64,000 nt of DNA, taken from positions 54,834-118,833 of the forward strand of contig JAUICJ010000008.1 of the NCBI GenBank assembly GCA_030427925.1, written 5' to 3'. Position numbers and translations under genes: made by a program. Source of the stretch: Bacteroidia bacterium (GTDB lineage: Bacteria; Bacteroidota; Bacteroidia; Flavobacteriales_D; Sanyastnellaceae). Of this stretch, positions 52,232 through 61,629 are shown piece by piece. The notes beneath the pieces were generated by a model. That model was not told the DNA's origin. It did no database searches and was given only the letters and a program-made list of their open reading frames with translations. The number at the start of each line of letters is the position of its first letter. The first letter of the stretch is position 1.

Positions 52232-53148
52232 ATGGTTCTTGATGTGACTCAATGTCCGACCCTCACCGCGTTCTTGAAGCAATTCCACGACACCGAATCA
52301 TGCCAAGCCTACCGTTTTGAAGATCGATAAGCACGTGGATTCTCATGCCGTACGTGCGGTCAAGAATCCTCGGTCAAGGGCGAAGAGGCCACACACCTTC
52401 GTTGCCAAAAATGCCTTTACGACGAGTAACCAACAGCGCACACAATCTTCCACAAACTGAAGTTCCTGATCGAGCGTGCCTTTGCCTTTGGATACTTGAT
52501 CTCCACTACACGCAAAGGTGTTAGCTCGTGTGAGTTGGCTCGCCAATTCGGGATTCACCAGGAAACCGCTTGGTTTTTCAAACGCGAAATTCAGAGAGCG
52601 TTGAACAGCTTTCCTCGGGCCTATTTCAAAGAGAAGGTCGAAGCTTACACGACCTTCATCGTCGATTTTGAGCCAGTAAATCTTGGACAATCGAAAGGAA
52701 ACAAGCAACTTGTCCAAGGGTGTATTCAGGTTGAATATCCAACGCATGGGAAGCGCCACAGAAAGATTAAGCATGCCGACGCCCAAGTCCTAAAACACGC
52801 TTAATCAAACTCCATCAATGAAGCCCTCGATCACATGATCCATGAAAAGCCGTCATCATAATCGATGGCTGGCGCGGCTACCAAAAGGCAACATACGGCA
52901 AATGGCGCAACATCGAATAAAGCGAGGATGTTGCGAAATTCCTTCCATTCCCTTGGTACAACTTCACCTTCAAGAATTGGATTCGACGCATTCACCACAA
53001 AATCTCAGGGGCTCACCTCCAATCTTACTTCGTCGAATCCAACTACCGCTTCAGCCGGCGCAACCACTCCGACCAATGCCCTTCGAGCGTCCTTTCGAGG
53101 ATTGCGCTCTTGCCGAAATGCGCCTATTCACCGCCTTTTGCGCTCTAA
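52232..53148 (+). mobile_element. Decayed IS1595-family (ISXO2-like) transposase
   Basis: One frame from ATG 52232 gives an IS1595-type transposase interrupted by two in-frame TAA codons. Recognisable parts are the N-terminus LTAFLKQFHDTESCQAY, a zinc-binding segment (CRTCGQESSVKG...LRCQKC) and YLISTTRKGVSSCELARQFG with IHQETAWFFKREIQ. A third stop and a frameshift near 52800 follow. The shifted frame then gives DGWRGYQKATYGKWRNIE and WIRRIHHKISGAHLQSYF, the usual C-terminal end of this family. The gene is dead. No terminal inverted repeats or target duplications are visible to me. Confidence 0.88.
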
Positions 53149-53608
53149 TCAGCGAAGCTGTCACGTTGATTTTGGTCCATTCGTCATGCTGACCATTTCA
53201 GCGATAGCACGGCAGCTCAATCCCGCGGCCTGCAAGTACGGAAAGCGGAACAGCATGGGAGCACTCCGAAAAACCGGGGGGCTGAATCCACGGTTTGAGG
53301 CCATGCGAAGTGGATGGCCATGCGTTCTGTCGAGTTGCTTAGGCGTCGACCTGTGGGTAGGGATGATACGGTGCGAGCATGATCCCATGAGGGGACCCCG
53401 GTTTGCGGAAATGGGTTGGGTCGCTCTGGGACGACTTGGAGGTTTGCGGCCACGGGTTGGTCAGGTGCGGATTGCTTCCCATTCAGGAGGGTTCAATGCT
53501 TGCCACAAGTTGAAAATTGGCAAGGCCATCACGGATTTTACGGAATTCAGGATACCAAAAGGTTAAGTTCGTAAACGAATCTTGTAGGCTGAACGGAAAA
53601 CGAGGACC
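53149..53608. other. Gene-free stretch after the transposase remnant
   Basis: Open frames here are short and lack signals or domains. TAAGTTCG at about 53563-53570 could serve as a -7 box for the AraC-type gene at 53609. Confidence 0.4.
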
Positions 53609-55324
53609 ATGGAATTCAGGGTGAGTGTGCGATGGGCGGCGTTGGGGATGGTTTGGGCAGGACAAATCCTGACCGGTTGGGCCGCCGAGCCTCCTTCTTG
53701 GGAATCGTGGCAACGCGGAGAATGGAAAGCCTTTGTCCTGGAAGATCCGGCGGCGGCCGAGGCGTTCATCGATGAGCGGTTTCCCCTGGAGTTGTCGAAC
53801 AATGGGGAAGCGGTGGTGAACATGGCCTACGCTTTGGGACTTGCGAACTACCTCAAGGGCCAGCACGCTTCCTCCATCCACTGGTACGAATTGGCGTTGA
53901 ATCGACCGGAGTTGAAGAACCGGCGAGCGCCTTGGGAGGACGAGCGGGCGGCCTTGGGCATGGAGTCGGCGCTTTGGAACAACCTCGGGGTGAACTTCGA
54001 AATCATCGGGGAGTTCGCCAAGGCGGAATCGGCCTTGGGCGAGTCGCGGCGCATCGATCTGGAACTCGGTGAGGTCCGCGGGGCGTGGACCACGGCCATC
54101 AATCAGGGGCTGTTGCTTTCGCGCTCGAACGCCCACACGGAGGCCATTTCCTTGCTCAAAGAAGCGATGTTCCATTTCGAGGAGGCGGAGCTCGCGGAAG
54201 AGGCGGCGCTCGCGTGCTTGAATTTGGCGGTCGCCGAAGACGAGGGGGACTTCACCGAAGCGGCGGTGTTCGATGCGCGGAAGGCGGTGCGCCTGTTCGC
54301 GGCGTTGGGCGACTCGGTGGGGACCATGCGGGCTTGGGTGACGTTGGGCCAAATCCACATCGGCCGCAGCGACTTCCAAAACCTCCGTGCGGTCATCGAC
54401 TCCATGAACACGTGGCGCCCCGAGTGGCTGCCCCCGCAGGTGGAATTTTACGAAGCGTCGCTCAAGGCGAACGATTGCCTGAAACGCGGTTTGGTCGAAG
54501 AAGCCGAGTCGCACATGCTTCGGATGGAGGCCTTTTTCGAGATGAATCCGGGGCTGCGCATGGACATGGATTACTTGCCGACGGCCGTGGCCATCGCCGT
54601 GGCGAAGGGCGACGTGAACCAAGCCATCGCCTCCGCCGGACGTTTTCGCCAGTCCGTTTCCGACCTGTTCGCCGCGAGCACCGCTCGTCAACTCGCGGAG
54701 TACCGGGAATTGAACGAGCGCGAAGTGCAGCTCGTCCGCATTGCCCAGCTCGAGTCCGAATTGCGCGCTTCCCGCTGGCTCTTCGTTTCCTTCTTTTTAG
54801 CGGCGCTTGTGTTGGTGGTGGTTTGGCGCGCGAAGCGGAATCAGGACCGGAGCAACCGGGTCGTCTTGGGCATGGTTCGGGAGCGCTTCAAGCGGTCCCT
54901 TCCGCTCGCCACGATCGGGAACGAGGAAGCTGCCGACGCGGACATTGAGCAGCGGTTGCGGGAGATTTTTGGGGCGATTGAGGATTTGGTCCAACAACAA
55001 CGCGTGCACCTCAATCCGAACATCACCCTGGGAGAACTCGCGGTGGGAATTCAGATCAACCCGCGATTCACCTCGCTGGCAATCCGTCAAGAACGGGGTG
55101 TGGGCTTCAGTGAATTCATCAACGACCTGCGGGTTCAGGAGGCGCAAAGCTTGCTGCTCGATCCGCAGAACCACCACTTGAGCTTCGACCACGTGTCCGA
55201 GCGATGCGGATTCGCGTCGACGCGGACCTTTTACCGGCATTTCACCCGCTTCACCGGCATGACGCCGGGGGCGTTTCTCCGGTTAGCGGGTGTTGCCAAG
55301 AAGGAGTCGGATTCGGAATTTTGA
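53609..55324 (+). CDS. Membrane-bound AraC-family regulator with TPR sensor
   Basis: A 571-residue one-component regulator. Signal or anchor segment at 1-25, then TPR-like helices over about 70-370 (NMAYALGLANYLKGQHASSI, SALWNNLGVNFEIIGEFAKA, LGQIHIGRSDFQNLR). A membrane helix lies at about 392-410 (WLFVSFFLAALVLVVVWRAK). The C-terminal part after residue 450 is an AraC-type HTH: ITLGELAVGIQINPRFTSLA and HVSERCGFASTRTFYRHFTR with FTGMTPGAFLRL. It lies between two FISUMP genes, which suggests they may be its targets. No histidine kinase or receiver is present. The stop is 16 nt from the original end of the convergent FISUMP gene. Confidence 0.88.
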   Translation: MEFRVSVRWAALGMVWAGQILTGWAAEPPSWESWQRGEWKAFVLEDPAAAEAFIDERFPLELSNNGEAVVNMAYALGLANYLKGQHASSIHWYELALNRPELKNRRAPWEDERAALGMESALWNNLGVNFEIIGEFAKAESALGESRRIDLELGEVRGAWTTAINQGLLLSRSNAHTEAISLLKEAMFHFEEAELAEEAALACLNLAVAEDEGDFTEAAVFDARKAVRLFAALGDSVGTMRAWVTLGQIHIGRSDFQNLRAVIDSMNTWRPEWLPPQVEFYEASLKANDCLKRGLVEEAESHMLRMEAFFEMNPGLRMDMDYLPTAVAIAVAKGDVNQAIASAGRFRQSVSDLFAASTARQLAEYRELNEREVQLVRIAQLESELRASRWLFVSFFLAALVLVVVWRAKRNQDRSNRVVLGMVRERFKRSLPLATIGNEEAADADIEQRLREIFGAIEDLVQQQRVHLNPNITLGELAVGIQINPRFTSLAIRQERGVGFSEFINDLRVQEAQSLLLDPQNHHLSFDHVSERCGFASTRTFYRHFTRFTGMTPGAFLRLAGVAKKESDSEF

Positions 55325-55340
55325 GGGGTTTTCCCCGGGG

Positions 55341-55526
55341 TTATGGCGTTGGAGTTTTCAAGCACCGCACGGAACGACCGAAACCTTTCCCACTGGGACC
55401 TATGGTGAAGGAGCTGAGCTCGCTGTAAAGGAACGTATGGTGCGCGTTGAGGTCGTTGTCCGGGGTGGACGACCAGAATTGCGAATGGGTTCCAAATTCA
55501 GCATAATTGCCGGATCCCCACCACCG
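55341..55526 (-). pseudogene. Severed C-terminal tail of the FISUMP protein at 55527
   Basis: Beyond the TAG at 55527-55529 the same frame continues for 61 codons (RWWGSGNYAEFGTHSQFWSS ... GFGRSVRCLKTPTP) to a TAA at 55341. WSSTP and SVRCLK are the hallmark end of a FISUMP domain, so the tail belonged to the neighbouring gene. Confidence 0.85.
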
Positions 55527-58481
55527 CTAACCGCTTGGCACTGCCTTGAAATCCAATGAATTGGTTCCATCCCAAATCGGGGTGTCGTTGGATGAGGCCT
55601 TCAATGCTTCCCCGGCGACGTTGAGGCCTCCCGCTGCGGTTTGCAGCGCCTCAAGATCGCTGAGCGTCGGAACGTGCCAGCCGGCAGGACACAGGCCCGC
55701 GGCATGATCCACCGCGTACCAATTGTACAAGTAGCCGTAATTCGCGGTGTTGCTCGCGGAGTTGTTCACGTTGCAGCGTGCCCCTGTCGTGTTGTTGGCC
55801 CAAGAGGTGTTGCTGGTTACGAGGGGGATGGTCGTTCCATCGGCATACTTGGTGGACTTCAAGTTCTCGGCGAACCAACACTGGTCGCCCACTTCGACCG
55901 TGGGGTAGGCGTACCCATCCAAGGTCACGGATTCGATTTCGCACAGGAATGCGGTCGATTCGAAGCTGAGCGTGTCGCCGTAAACGGTGCCCACTTCGTT
56001 CGTGACGTAGGCGGAGAAGTAGTAGGTGGTTTGGGCAGAAAGCCCCGTCAAGGAGGCGCTGAATGGGCCTTCCGTGCTGTTTCCTGCCAAATCTTGGCCA
56101 TCGCTCAACACCGCGTCCGTGCCCCAAACGAAGCCCGTCGCCGAGACCGTGCCGTACCCGTCGGAATCAACGGAACCGTTGAGGGTAGCGGTGGCGGAAG
56201 TCACGTCCGAGGCCGCGCTGGTGCTGGCCGAAGGCAGGATGGCAGGCGGAGCGGGATCCCGCATGCACCGCACGGACAGGCCATTGGGTGTCAGGTAGGG
56301 GATGCTGGTGCTGCTGGAGAGGGTCGTCGTCCCCGACAGGCGCAACATGCGAGAGGATTTCGGATACACGGTCGCTGCCGGTGTGGAACTCCACCACAAT
56401 CCTTCCTCGCCGACCACCTGGAATTCACCGTTCGCTCGGTTGCGGAAGCCTCCCGGCACGCCACCCCATCCTGAAGCGTTCGTGCCCGTCCACGGAGAAG
56501 TGTCCAGGGAGGTAGCGGCCAACGCCGTCGCAGCACCCGATCCGAGTTCCGAAATCATCGCATCGAACTCGTCTTTCGATGGAACCCGCCAATTCCCGGG
56601 GCAGAGCTTCCCCGTTTCCACGGCGTACCAATTGTACAGCCGGCCGTACCGATCCAAGTTTTCCTGCTCGGTTGCGGTGCCTTGGCCCACAACGGCCGAA
56701 GCGCCGACCTCCGTGTTGACAGCGGCGGCCCATTCGGTAGCATTCAAGCCGCTGGGAATGGACGTTCCATCGGAGTATGTGGTGGTGCGGAGGTTTTCGG
56801 TGAACCAGCATTGCTCCCCGATTTGGATGACCGGATACGTGTACCCATCGAAATCGACCGTCAAAGGCTCGCAGGTGAGGGCGGGAAGCACCGTGAAATT
56901 GAGGGTGTCGCCGTAAGCCGTTCCCGAGCTGTTGCTGCCAAATGCCGTGTAGTAGTAAGTCGTGTATTCCACGAGGTCGGTCAGTTGGATGGCGAACCGG
57001 TTGCAGTATCCGACCGTGCTCGTGGCCGCGTCCGCATCCACCCGAACGGAATCCACCCCACCCGACAAATCGGGTTCGGTGCTCCAAATGAAGCCGATCG
57101 AATCCACGGCGTCGTCGAATGCGAAGCACGACTCCAGGGTCGCTTCGGTTTGGGTGATGCCGGTGGCCGCGACGGTTTCGACGCCGACCAGGGTGGTCAG
57201 CGCCAAAGTGTCCGACGAGGCCGTTCCTCCCGCGTTGGCTGCGAACAGCGCGACGTGCAGGTGTTTTCCGCCAGGCAGGGCGGACGCGCTGACCTCGATG
57301 GAGCTGTCGGATGCGGTGTACGTGCCGAGCGCCCAGCCCAGTGCCGGCTCCAAGCTCGGGTAGGCACTCAACACCGCATACGTCGAGTCCGGAATCGGCG
57401 CACCGTTGTCGCCCCCGAGGTCCGCGACGCTCCCCGTCACCGCATTCGCCCCAGCATCCCAAGCCGCAGCCCCCAACGTGGGCGCTTCGGGCAGCGTGGT
57501 GAAGGCGAAGTTCGCCGCGGCCGACGCGCTCCCCGCCAGGTTGTGGGCGGCCACGTTGAAGTAATAATCGGTGTAGCGCACCAGCCCCGTGAGGTCCATG
57601 CGGTATTCGCCCTCCACGGGGGCGGCGGCTTTGAGGCTGTCGGTGGCGAGGTTTGGTCCACTGAAATCCGCCTCCCCCCAGTAGAACCACAGGCTATCGG
57701 GGCCTTGCCCTCCGTTGTCCCCCACCTCGGCCAGCAGCGTGGCGGCCTGCACGCTGACATCGCTCGTATCCAGCGTCAGTTGGCTGGCCAAATCCGGCAA
57801 CGTGTAAAACGACAGCGTATCGCCGTACGCCACCCCTTCCTCATTCGAGGCAAGCGCGGTGTAAAAATACTCCGTGTAGCGGGTCAAATCCGGCAGCGTG
57901 TACTGAAACGCCCCGGTGTCCAACTCCGACGTGGCGAAGAACGCGGCCCAATCCCCGAACGGCACCAACACCGAGTCCTCGAGGTTCGCATCGCTCCCAT
58001 ACTTGAATCCCCAGGCCAAAAGCGGCACATTCCCATCATCCGTCACCGCCCCCCGCAAGACAGCGGTCTGCTGCGCAATCTCGATCACGGAACGCGTTTC
58101 CACGGCCGGCTCCCCCGCAAGGGCGGCATCGAGCTGCACCTGCAACGACAGGATGGAATCCCGGAGCACGTAGCAGTTGTATCGCTGGTACGTGCGGTCA
58201 TTGACCACCTCGCTGGTCACGTAGACGTCGTATTCGGGGCTGCTCTCCAAGGCAACGGCGATGCGCGTTTCCAACTCCCGAATCATGGCCACCAACGCCT
58301 GGTGGTCACACTCTTGGAGAATTTTCGTCACCACGGTGTCGGACGTGATGGGGGTCAACAACAGCGGATGCCCTTGGAACGGGACGGAATCGTTGAGCGC
58401 TTGTTGCTGAGCTTGCGATGATGCCAAACCGATCAAACACAAGGAGCAAAAAAGGACGAGGGATTTCAAGAAAGAGGCCAT
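55527..58481 (-). CDS. FISUMP-domain surface protein, truncated by a nonsense codon
   Basis: A 984-residue protein with signal peptide (LKSLVLFCSLCLIGLASSQAQ). It has a helical N-terminal region (to about 125), then at least four Fn3-like units with TxYxYTALASNxxGxAYGDTL patterns (residues 125-560). A first complete FISUMP domain follows (DGYTYPVIQIGEQCWFTENL, LCPGNWRVPSKDEFDAMI, LSVRCMRDP), then another Fn3-like unit and a second FISUMP domain (DGYAYPTVEVGDQCWFAENL, LCPAGWHVPTLSDLEAL). The second domain stops early at a TAG following KAVPSG, where relatives normally continue; the missing 61 residues lie intact downstream. Either the gene is recently damaged or the codon is read through. Confidence 0.85.
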   Translation of the reverse strand: MASFLKSLVLFCSLCLIGLASSQAQQQALNDSVPFQGHPLLLTPITSDTVVTKILQECDHQALVAMIRELETRIAVALESSPEYDVYVTSEVVNDRTYQRYNCYVLRDSILSLQVQLDAALAGEPAVETRSVIEIAQQTAVLRGAVTDDGNVPLLAWGFKYGSDANLEDSVLVPFGDWAAFFATSELDTGAFQYTLPDLTRYTEYFYTALASNEEGVAYGDTLSFYTLPDLASQLTLDTSDVSVQAATLLAEVGDNGGQGPDSLWFYWGEADFSGPNLATDSLKAAAPVEGEYRMDLTGLVRYTDYYFNVAAHNLAGSASAAANFAFTTLPEAPTLGAAAWDAGANAVTGSVADLGGDNGAPIPDSTYAVLSAYPSLEPALGWALGTYTASDSSIEVSASALPGGKHLHVALFAANAGGTASSDTLALTTLVGVETVAATGITQTEATLESCFAFDDAVDSIGFIWSTEPDLSGGVDSVRVDADAATSTVGYCNRFAIQLTDLVEYTTYYYTAFGSNSSGTAYGDTLNFTVLPALTCEPLTVDFDGYTYPVIQIGEQCWFTENLRTTTYSDGTSIPSGLNATEWAAAVNTEVGASAVVGQGTATEQENLDRYGRLYNWYAVETGKLCPGNWRVPSKDEFDAMISELGSGAATALAATSLDTSPWTGTNASGWGGVPGGFRNRANGEFQVVGEEGLWWSSTPAATVYPKSSRMLRLSGTTTLSSSTSIPYLTPNGLSVRCMRDPAPPAILPSASTSAASDVTSATATLNGSVDSDGYGTVSATGFVWGTDAVLSDGQDLAGNSTEGPFSASLTGLSAQTTYYFSAYVTNEVGTVYGDTLSFESTAFLCEIESVTLDGYAYPTVEVGDQCWFAENLKSTKYADGTTIPLVTSNTSWANNTTGARCNVNNSASNTANYGYLYNWYAVDHAAGLCPAGWHVPTLSDLEALQTAAGGLNVAGEALKASSNDTPIWDGTNSLDFKAVPSG

Positions 58482-58965
58482 GGGAAAGAATCAAACTGAT
58501 AATTCTGCATTTAGCGGTCAAGAAGTAACGTTGACCGGCTCGATGGTTGAATTTATCGAGGTCCAGTCGGTCGCTTGCTTCATTTCGCGTGCAGCCTTCG
58601 CCAGTTGATGCCTTTTGGCATGACTCCGTAAAGCCTCCACATGATGCTGTCATGTGGGTGGTGTGATTCAGGGGGTTAGGGTGTTGAAAATGAATGGTTA
58701 GGGCGCGGGAGTCGAGGGGTTGAGATGGGGCAGTCGAGGACGCCGCCAGTTGCGGATCCATGGGGTGAACCCTGGGGGCTGTCAAGAGTTGGCAAGGGGT
58801 CACGGGGTTTGGCAGGTGAATGTTCACCTGATGGGAGCAATTGGGCGCTCAACGTCCTTTGAAAATCCCCCCATTGCGCGCCAAATCCGAGTCGAGGGTC
58901 GGATGCGCAGCGCATTCCGCCGAGCTTTTGCGTCGTCGATTTCAAGTGCGCACGCCGCTTCCGGG
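58482..58965. other. Intergenic region with two hairpins
   Basis: No gene is seen. It contains CCACATGA-TGCTG-TCATGTGG (58637-58657) and CAGGTGAA-TG-TTCACCTG (58813-58830). The first shares TGATGCTGT with a site upstream of the other FISUMP gene (48864-48872), so it may be a regulator site; the second may be a terminator or operator. Confidence 0.5.
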
Positions 58966-60207
58966 TTACGGTCGGAAGGTCTTCCGGGTGAAGCGCACGC
59001 CTTCGGGCGAGGTGAAGGACCACACGTTCCAGCCGCTTCCCACTTCGAGCGATGCCCCGGGCGCAAGCCAAATCCCGTCCGCAATCAGCCGACCGTTCCC
59101 GTCGATTTGGGCCACCCAAAGCGGGCCCTCCCCGCAGTTCACCCAACGTCCGCCCTCCAAGCGCACCCCCTCCGGAGCCGCTTCGACCACGTCCACCGTA
59201 CCATACCGCAACGTCGCAAAGTTCGCGTTGCTCATCTCGAGCTCGAGGAAGCTGCCGTCCAGCGCGTGGTCGGCCACCACTTCCCACGTCGCCGCGTCCA
59301 CCGCGAGGATCCGCGAGTTCAGGCCGATGCCTTGGTAGTAGTGCATCACGTAGAGTCCGTTCAGCTGGTCGAAGACCGTACCGTCCGGCGTGTAGCTGCC
59401 GACCTGCGGCAAGTCCAGTTGCGGCGTGAGCGTCCCCGTCATCGGGTCGACCGAAACGAGGTCCATGTCCGCGTTGCCCGCAGCGTCCGTGAAGGCGCGC
59501 AGGCCGATCAGGGTGCTGTCGGCGATGTTGAATTCGAATTCGCTGAAGTTGGCTGCGGTTGCGATTTGGACGTTCGCCAACACGGTGCTCTCCACGCAAT
59601 CGATGGTGATGAGCCGGCCTTGGCCGAGGTTGTTGATGCCCCAAATGAAGAATCGGTGCAAATCGCTGTCGTAACACGACGCCCCGGCCACCACGCCTTC
59701 CAGCCACGGCATTTCCACCACGGTGGTGCGCTCCACCGTGCCGCTGCTCGCATCGATCTTCACGCAACGGGTGCCCCAATTCATCGTGTCCCAGTAGCCC
59801 ACCCCGCCGCCGAGGTCGACGAATACGCTGTCGAGCGCATAGCCTTCCAACCCGTAGAACGAACCGTTCTGCATGTCGTGGTGGATGCTGTGCAGGTTGC
59901 CGGTGAGGGTGGCCGTGGTGTGGGGGCCGTCGATGGTTTGGCTCATCCACTGCAGGGGGCCAAAGCCATTGGGCGCGCCCATGAAGACGTACGCGTCGTT
60001 CCACTGGTCGTACGTGGACGAGCCGAGGGCAAAACCTTCAGCGTACTCGAGGGTGTCGCCGAAGACCCAGGTGTTCGACAGGACGTCGTAGCCGCCGAGG
60101 TAAAGGCCTTGTTGCCAGGGGATGATGCCTTGGCGCAGGCCGTACGTGGTTTGGGCAGAGGTGGCCAGCGTGAGGGCGAGGCCGACAAGCATAAAGAGGT
60201 AACGCAT
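58966..60207 (-). CDS. Secreted beta-propeller-like protein of unknown function
   Basis: A 413-residue protein with signal peptide (MRYLFMLVGLALTLATSAQ). The body shows repeated blade-like units: GIIPWQQGLYLGGYDVLSN, SIHHDMQNGSFYGLEGYALD, RFFIWGINNLGQGRLITIDC, GLYVMHYYQGIGLNSRILAV. The units suggest a seven-bladed propeller of the lactonase or quinoprotein type, without catalytic residues I can assign. The C-terminus (WNVWSFTSPEGVRFTRKTFR) is short and is not a full T9SS domain. The start at 60207 begins the signal peptide; 61 upstream in-frame codons read as low-complexity non-protein sequence. Confidence 0.72.
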   Translation of the reverse strand: MRYLFMLVGLALTLATSAQTTYGLRQGIIPWQQGLYLGGYDVLSNTWVFGDTLEYAEGFALGSSTYDQWNDAYVFMGAPNGFGPLQWMSQTIDGPHTTATLTGNLHSIHHDMQNGSFYGLEGYALDSVFVDLGGGVGYWDTMNWGTRCVKIDASSGTVERTTVVEMPWLEGVVAGASCYDSDLHRFFIWGINNLGQGRLITIDCVESTVLANVQIATAANFSEFEFNIADSTLIGLRAFTDAAGNADMDLVSVDPMTGTLTPQLDLPQVGSYTPDGTVFDQLNGLYVMHYYQGIGLNSRILAVDAATWEVVADHALDGSFLELEMSNANFATLRYGTVDVVEAAPEGVRLEGGRWVNCGEGPLWVAQIDGNGRLIADGIWLAPGASLEVGSGWNVWSFTSPEGVRFTRKTFRP

Positions 60208-60368
60208 GCTCTGATAACTCGGATGGATTCGAAAAGGTTCGCTCGTTGCGGTGAGAAAAGTTTCGATCGCTGGAGTTGAAATCGCCAAATTCCGCCCCGC
60301 CCCTTCAAGTTCTACCGATTTGTCCCCAAAACCAGCCCCTTCATCCCATCCGGCCCACGCCCACCCCC

Positions 60369-60408
60369 CGAAAGTGGGGATTTCAATCATAGCGGAGCGA
60401 ATTTTTCC
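60369..60408. repeat. Dispersed GGGGATTTCAATT element, copy 4
   Basis: CGAAAGTGGGGATTTCAATC then ATAGCGGAGCGAATTTTTCC. It lies 3 nt beyond the stop of the minus-strand SGNH gene, a placement like that of copy 3 after the LuxR-type gene. The opposite arm of the hairpin is not seen here. Confidence 0.7.
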
Positions 60409-60411
60409 TCC

Positions 60412-61596
60412 TCACCGTGCAATCACCAACCGATGGACCCACCGCCCATCCACTTCGAGGAGCCAAACCCCGCGCGGCACATCCCCCACGAACCACGTCG
60501 AGCGCCCCGCCGGAGCGGCCCATTCCCGATGCAACGCCCCGGAGGCGCTGAAAAGCCGCACCGTACAAGCCGTGGGGAGGTCGAGGGAGAAGCGCTCGGC
60601 GGCGGGGTTGGGGAAGGGCGCCAGCGGAGCGGCGAGTTCGGGGAGGCCGGCGACGTCGGCGAAGACCGTGTCGAGGACCGTCAGGTCGCCCGCGCAGCTT
60701 GAATGGAGAGTCAGTTCCACCGGGGTGGCGCCGAGCGTGGTCCAGGGCGAGCCGGAGGGGAAGGGGGAGCCGTTGAGGGAAAGGCTGTCGATGAGGGGGG
60801 CGGTGGTGAAGTGGATTTGGCCTGCATCCCATGTCATTTCGTAGCCCAGCGGATCGAAGCGGTTCCACGCCGCCGGCTGCTCCGTGAAGGTCGTCCAAGC
60901 CGCCTCGCGCAACGCCGCCGCCTCCGCGAGCCCCGCGTCGTAAAGCGCCGGCGTCGGGTCCTCGCCCGTCAGCGCCGTGTAGAACGTGGCCGCCGCGAGG
61001 TAGGTCCCCGCCGCCGACGGGTGCGAACCATCGCCGGAGTACAGATCGACCGCGCCCATCACGTCGCTCCAAACCACCCCGACCGGCGCGCACCACGCCT
61101 CCTCGGCCACTGCCGCCTCGAGGTAGCGCTCCGTCAACAAGGCCTGCATCCCCTCGTACGTGCAGACGGGCGGCCAGTTCGCGCAATTCGAGGCGTCACC
61201 GTTTTCACGCCCCCACGTCATGAACAGGACCGGCATCGCGCAGGGATTCGCCGCCCGGATCGCTTCGACGAGGGTGTGCACTGCGGGGAAGAAGTCCGCG
61301 TTGACTTGGCTGTCCGGGAAGGACGGGAGTTGGCTTTGTTCTTGCAGCACCACGAAGTCCCAGCCGCCTTGGGCGATGAGGTCGAGGGTCGCCGCGTTGG
61401 TCGCGTGGCCGCCGAGGGTCGCGCCGCCGAAGGTGCTGCTCGTGCAGGCGAGCGTGTCGCCGAGGCTCAGCGCCAGCGATTCGAGGGTTCCGGGCAGGTC
61501 ATTGGAGTAGGTGTAGCTGTTGCCGATGAAGAGGACGTTCGTGGTTTGGGCCGTCAGCAAAGCCGGCATCAACAGCAGGAAAAGCAGGTGTCGCAT
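60412..61596 (-). CDS. SGNH/GDSL-type hydrolase with T9SS sorting tail
   Basis: A 394-residue secreted esterase-like protein. Signal peptide (MRHLLFLLLMPALLTAQ), then block I NVLFIGNSYTYSNDLPG with the catalytic Ser, a Gly block (LIAQGGWDFVVLQEQSQLPS), an Asn-rich block (VLFMTWGRENGDAS) and the Asp-His block YSGDGSHPSAAGTYLAAATF near residue 205. The C-terminal 75 residues resemble a T9SS sorting domain (PFPNPAAERFSLDL, VRLFSASGALHREW, GVWLLEVDG). It would act outside the cell. TAATTTGG lies 5 nt before the ATG. Confidence 0.85.
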   Translation of the reverse strand: MRHLLFLLLMPALLTAQTTNVLFIGNSYTYSNDLPGTLESLALSLGDTLACTSSTFGGATLGGHATNAATLDLIAQGGWDFVVLQEQSQLPSFPDSQVNADFFPAVHTLVEAIRAANPCAMPVLFMTWGRENGDASNCANWPPVCTYEGMQALLTERYLEAAVAEEAWCAPVGVVWSDVMGAVDLYSGDGSHPSAAGTYLAAATFYTALTGEDPTPALYDAGLAEAAALREAAWTTFTEQPAAWNRFDPLGYEMTWDAGQIHFTTAPLIDSLSLNGSPFPSGSPWTTLGATPVELTLHSSCAGDLTVLDTVFADVAGLPELAAPLAPFPNPAAERFSLDLPTACTVRLFSASGALHREWAAPAGRSTWFVGDVPRGVWLLEVDGRWVHRLVIAR

Positions 61597-61629
61597 GCGG
61601 GCCAAATTACGACGCCGCATCTTTGCGCC

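Noticed and set aside
52343..52786. 147-codon minus-strand frame in the transposase region
   Set aside because: The plus strand carries recognisable IS1595 transposase sequence over the same bases.
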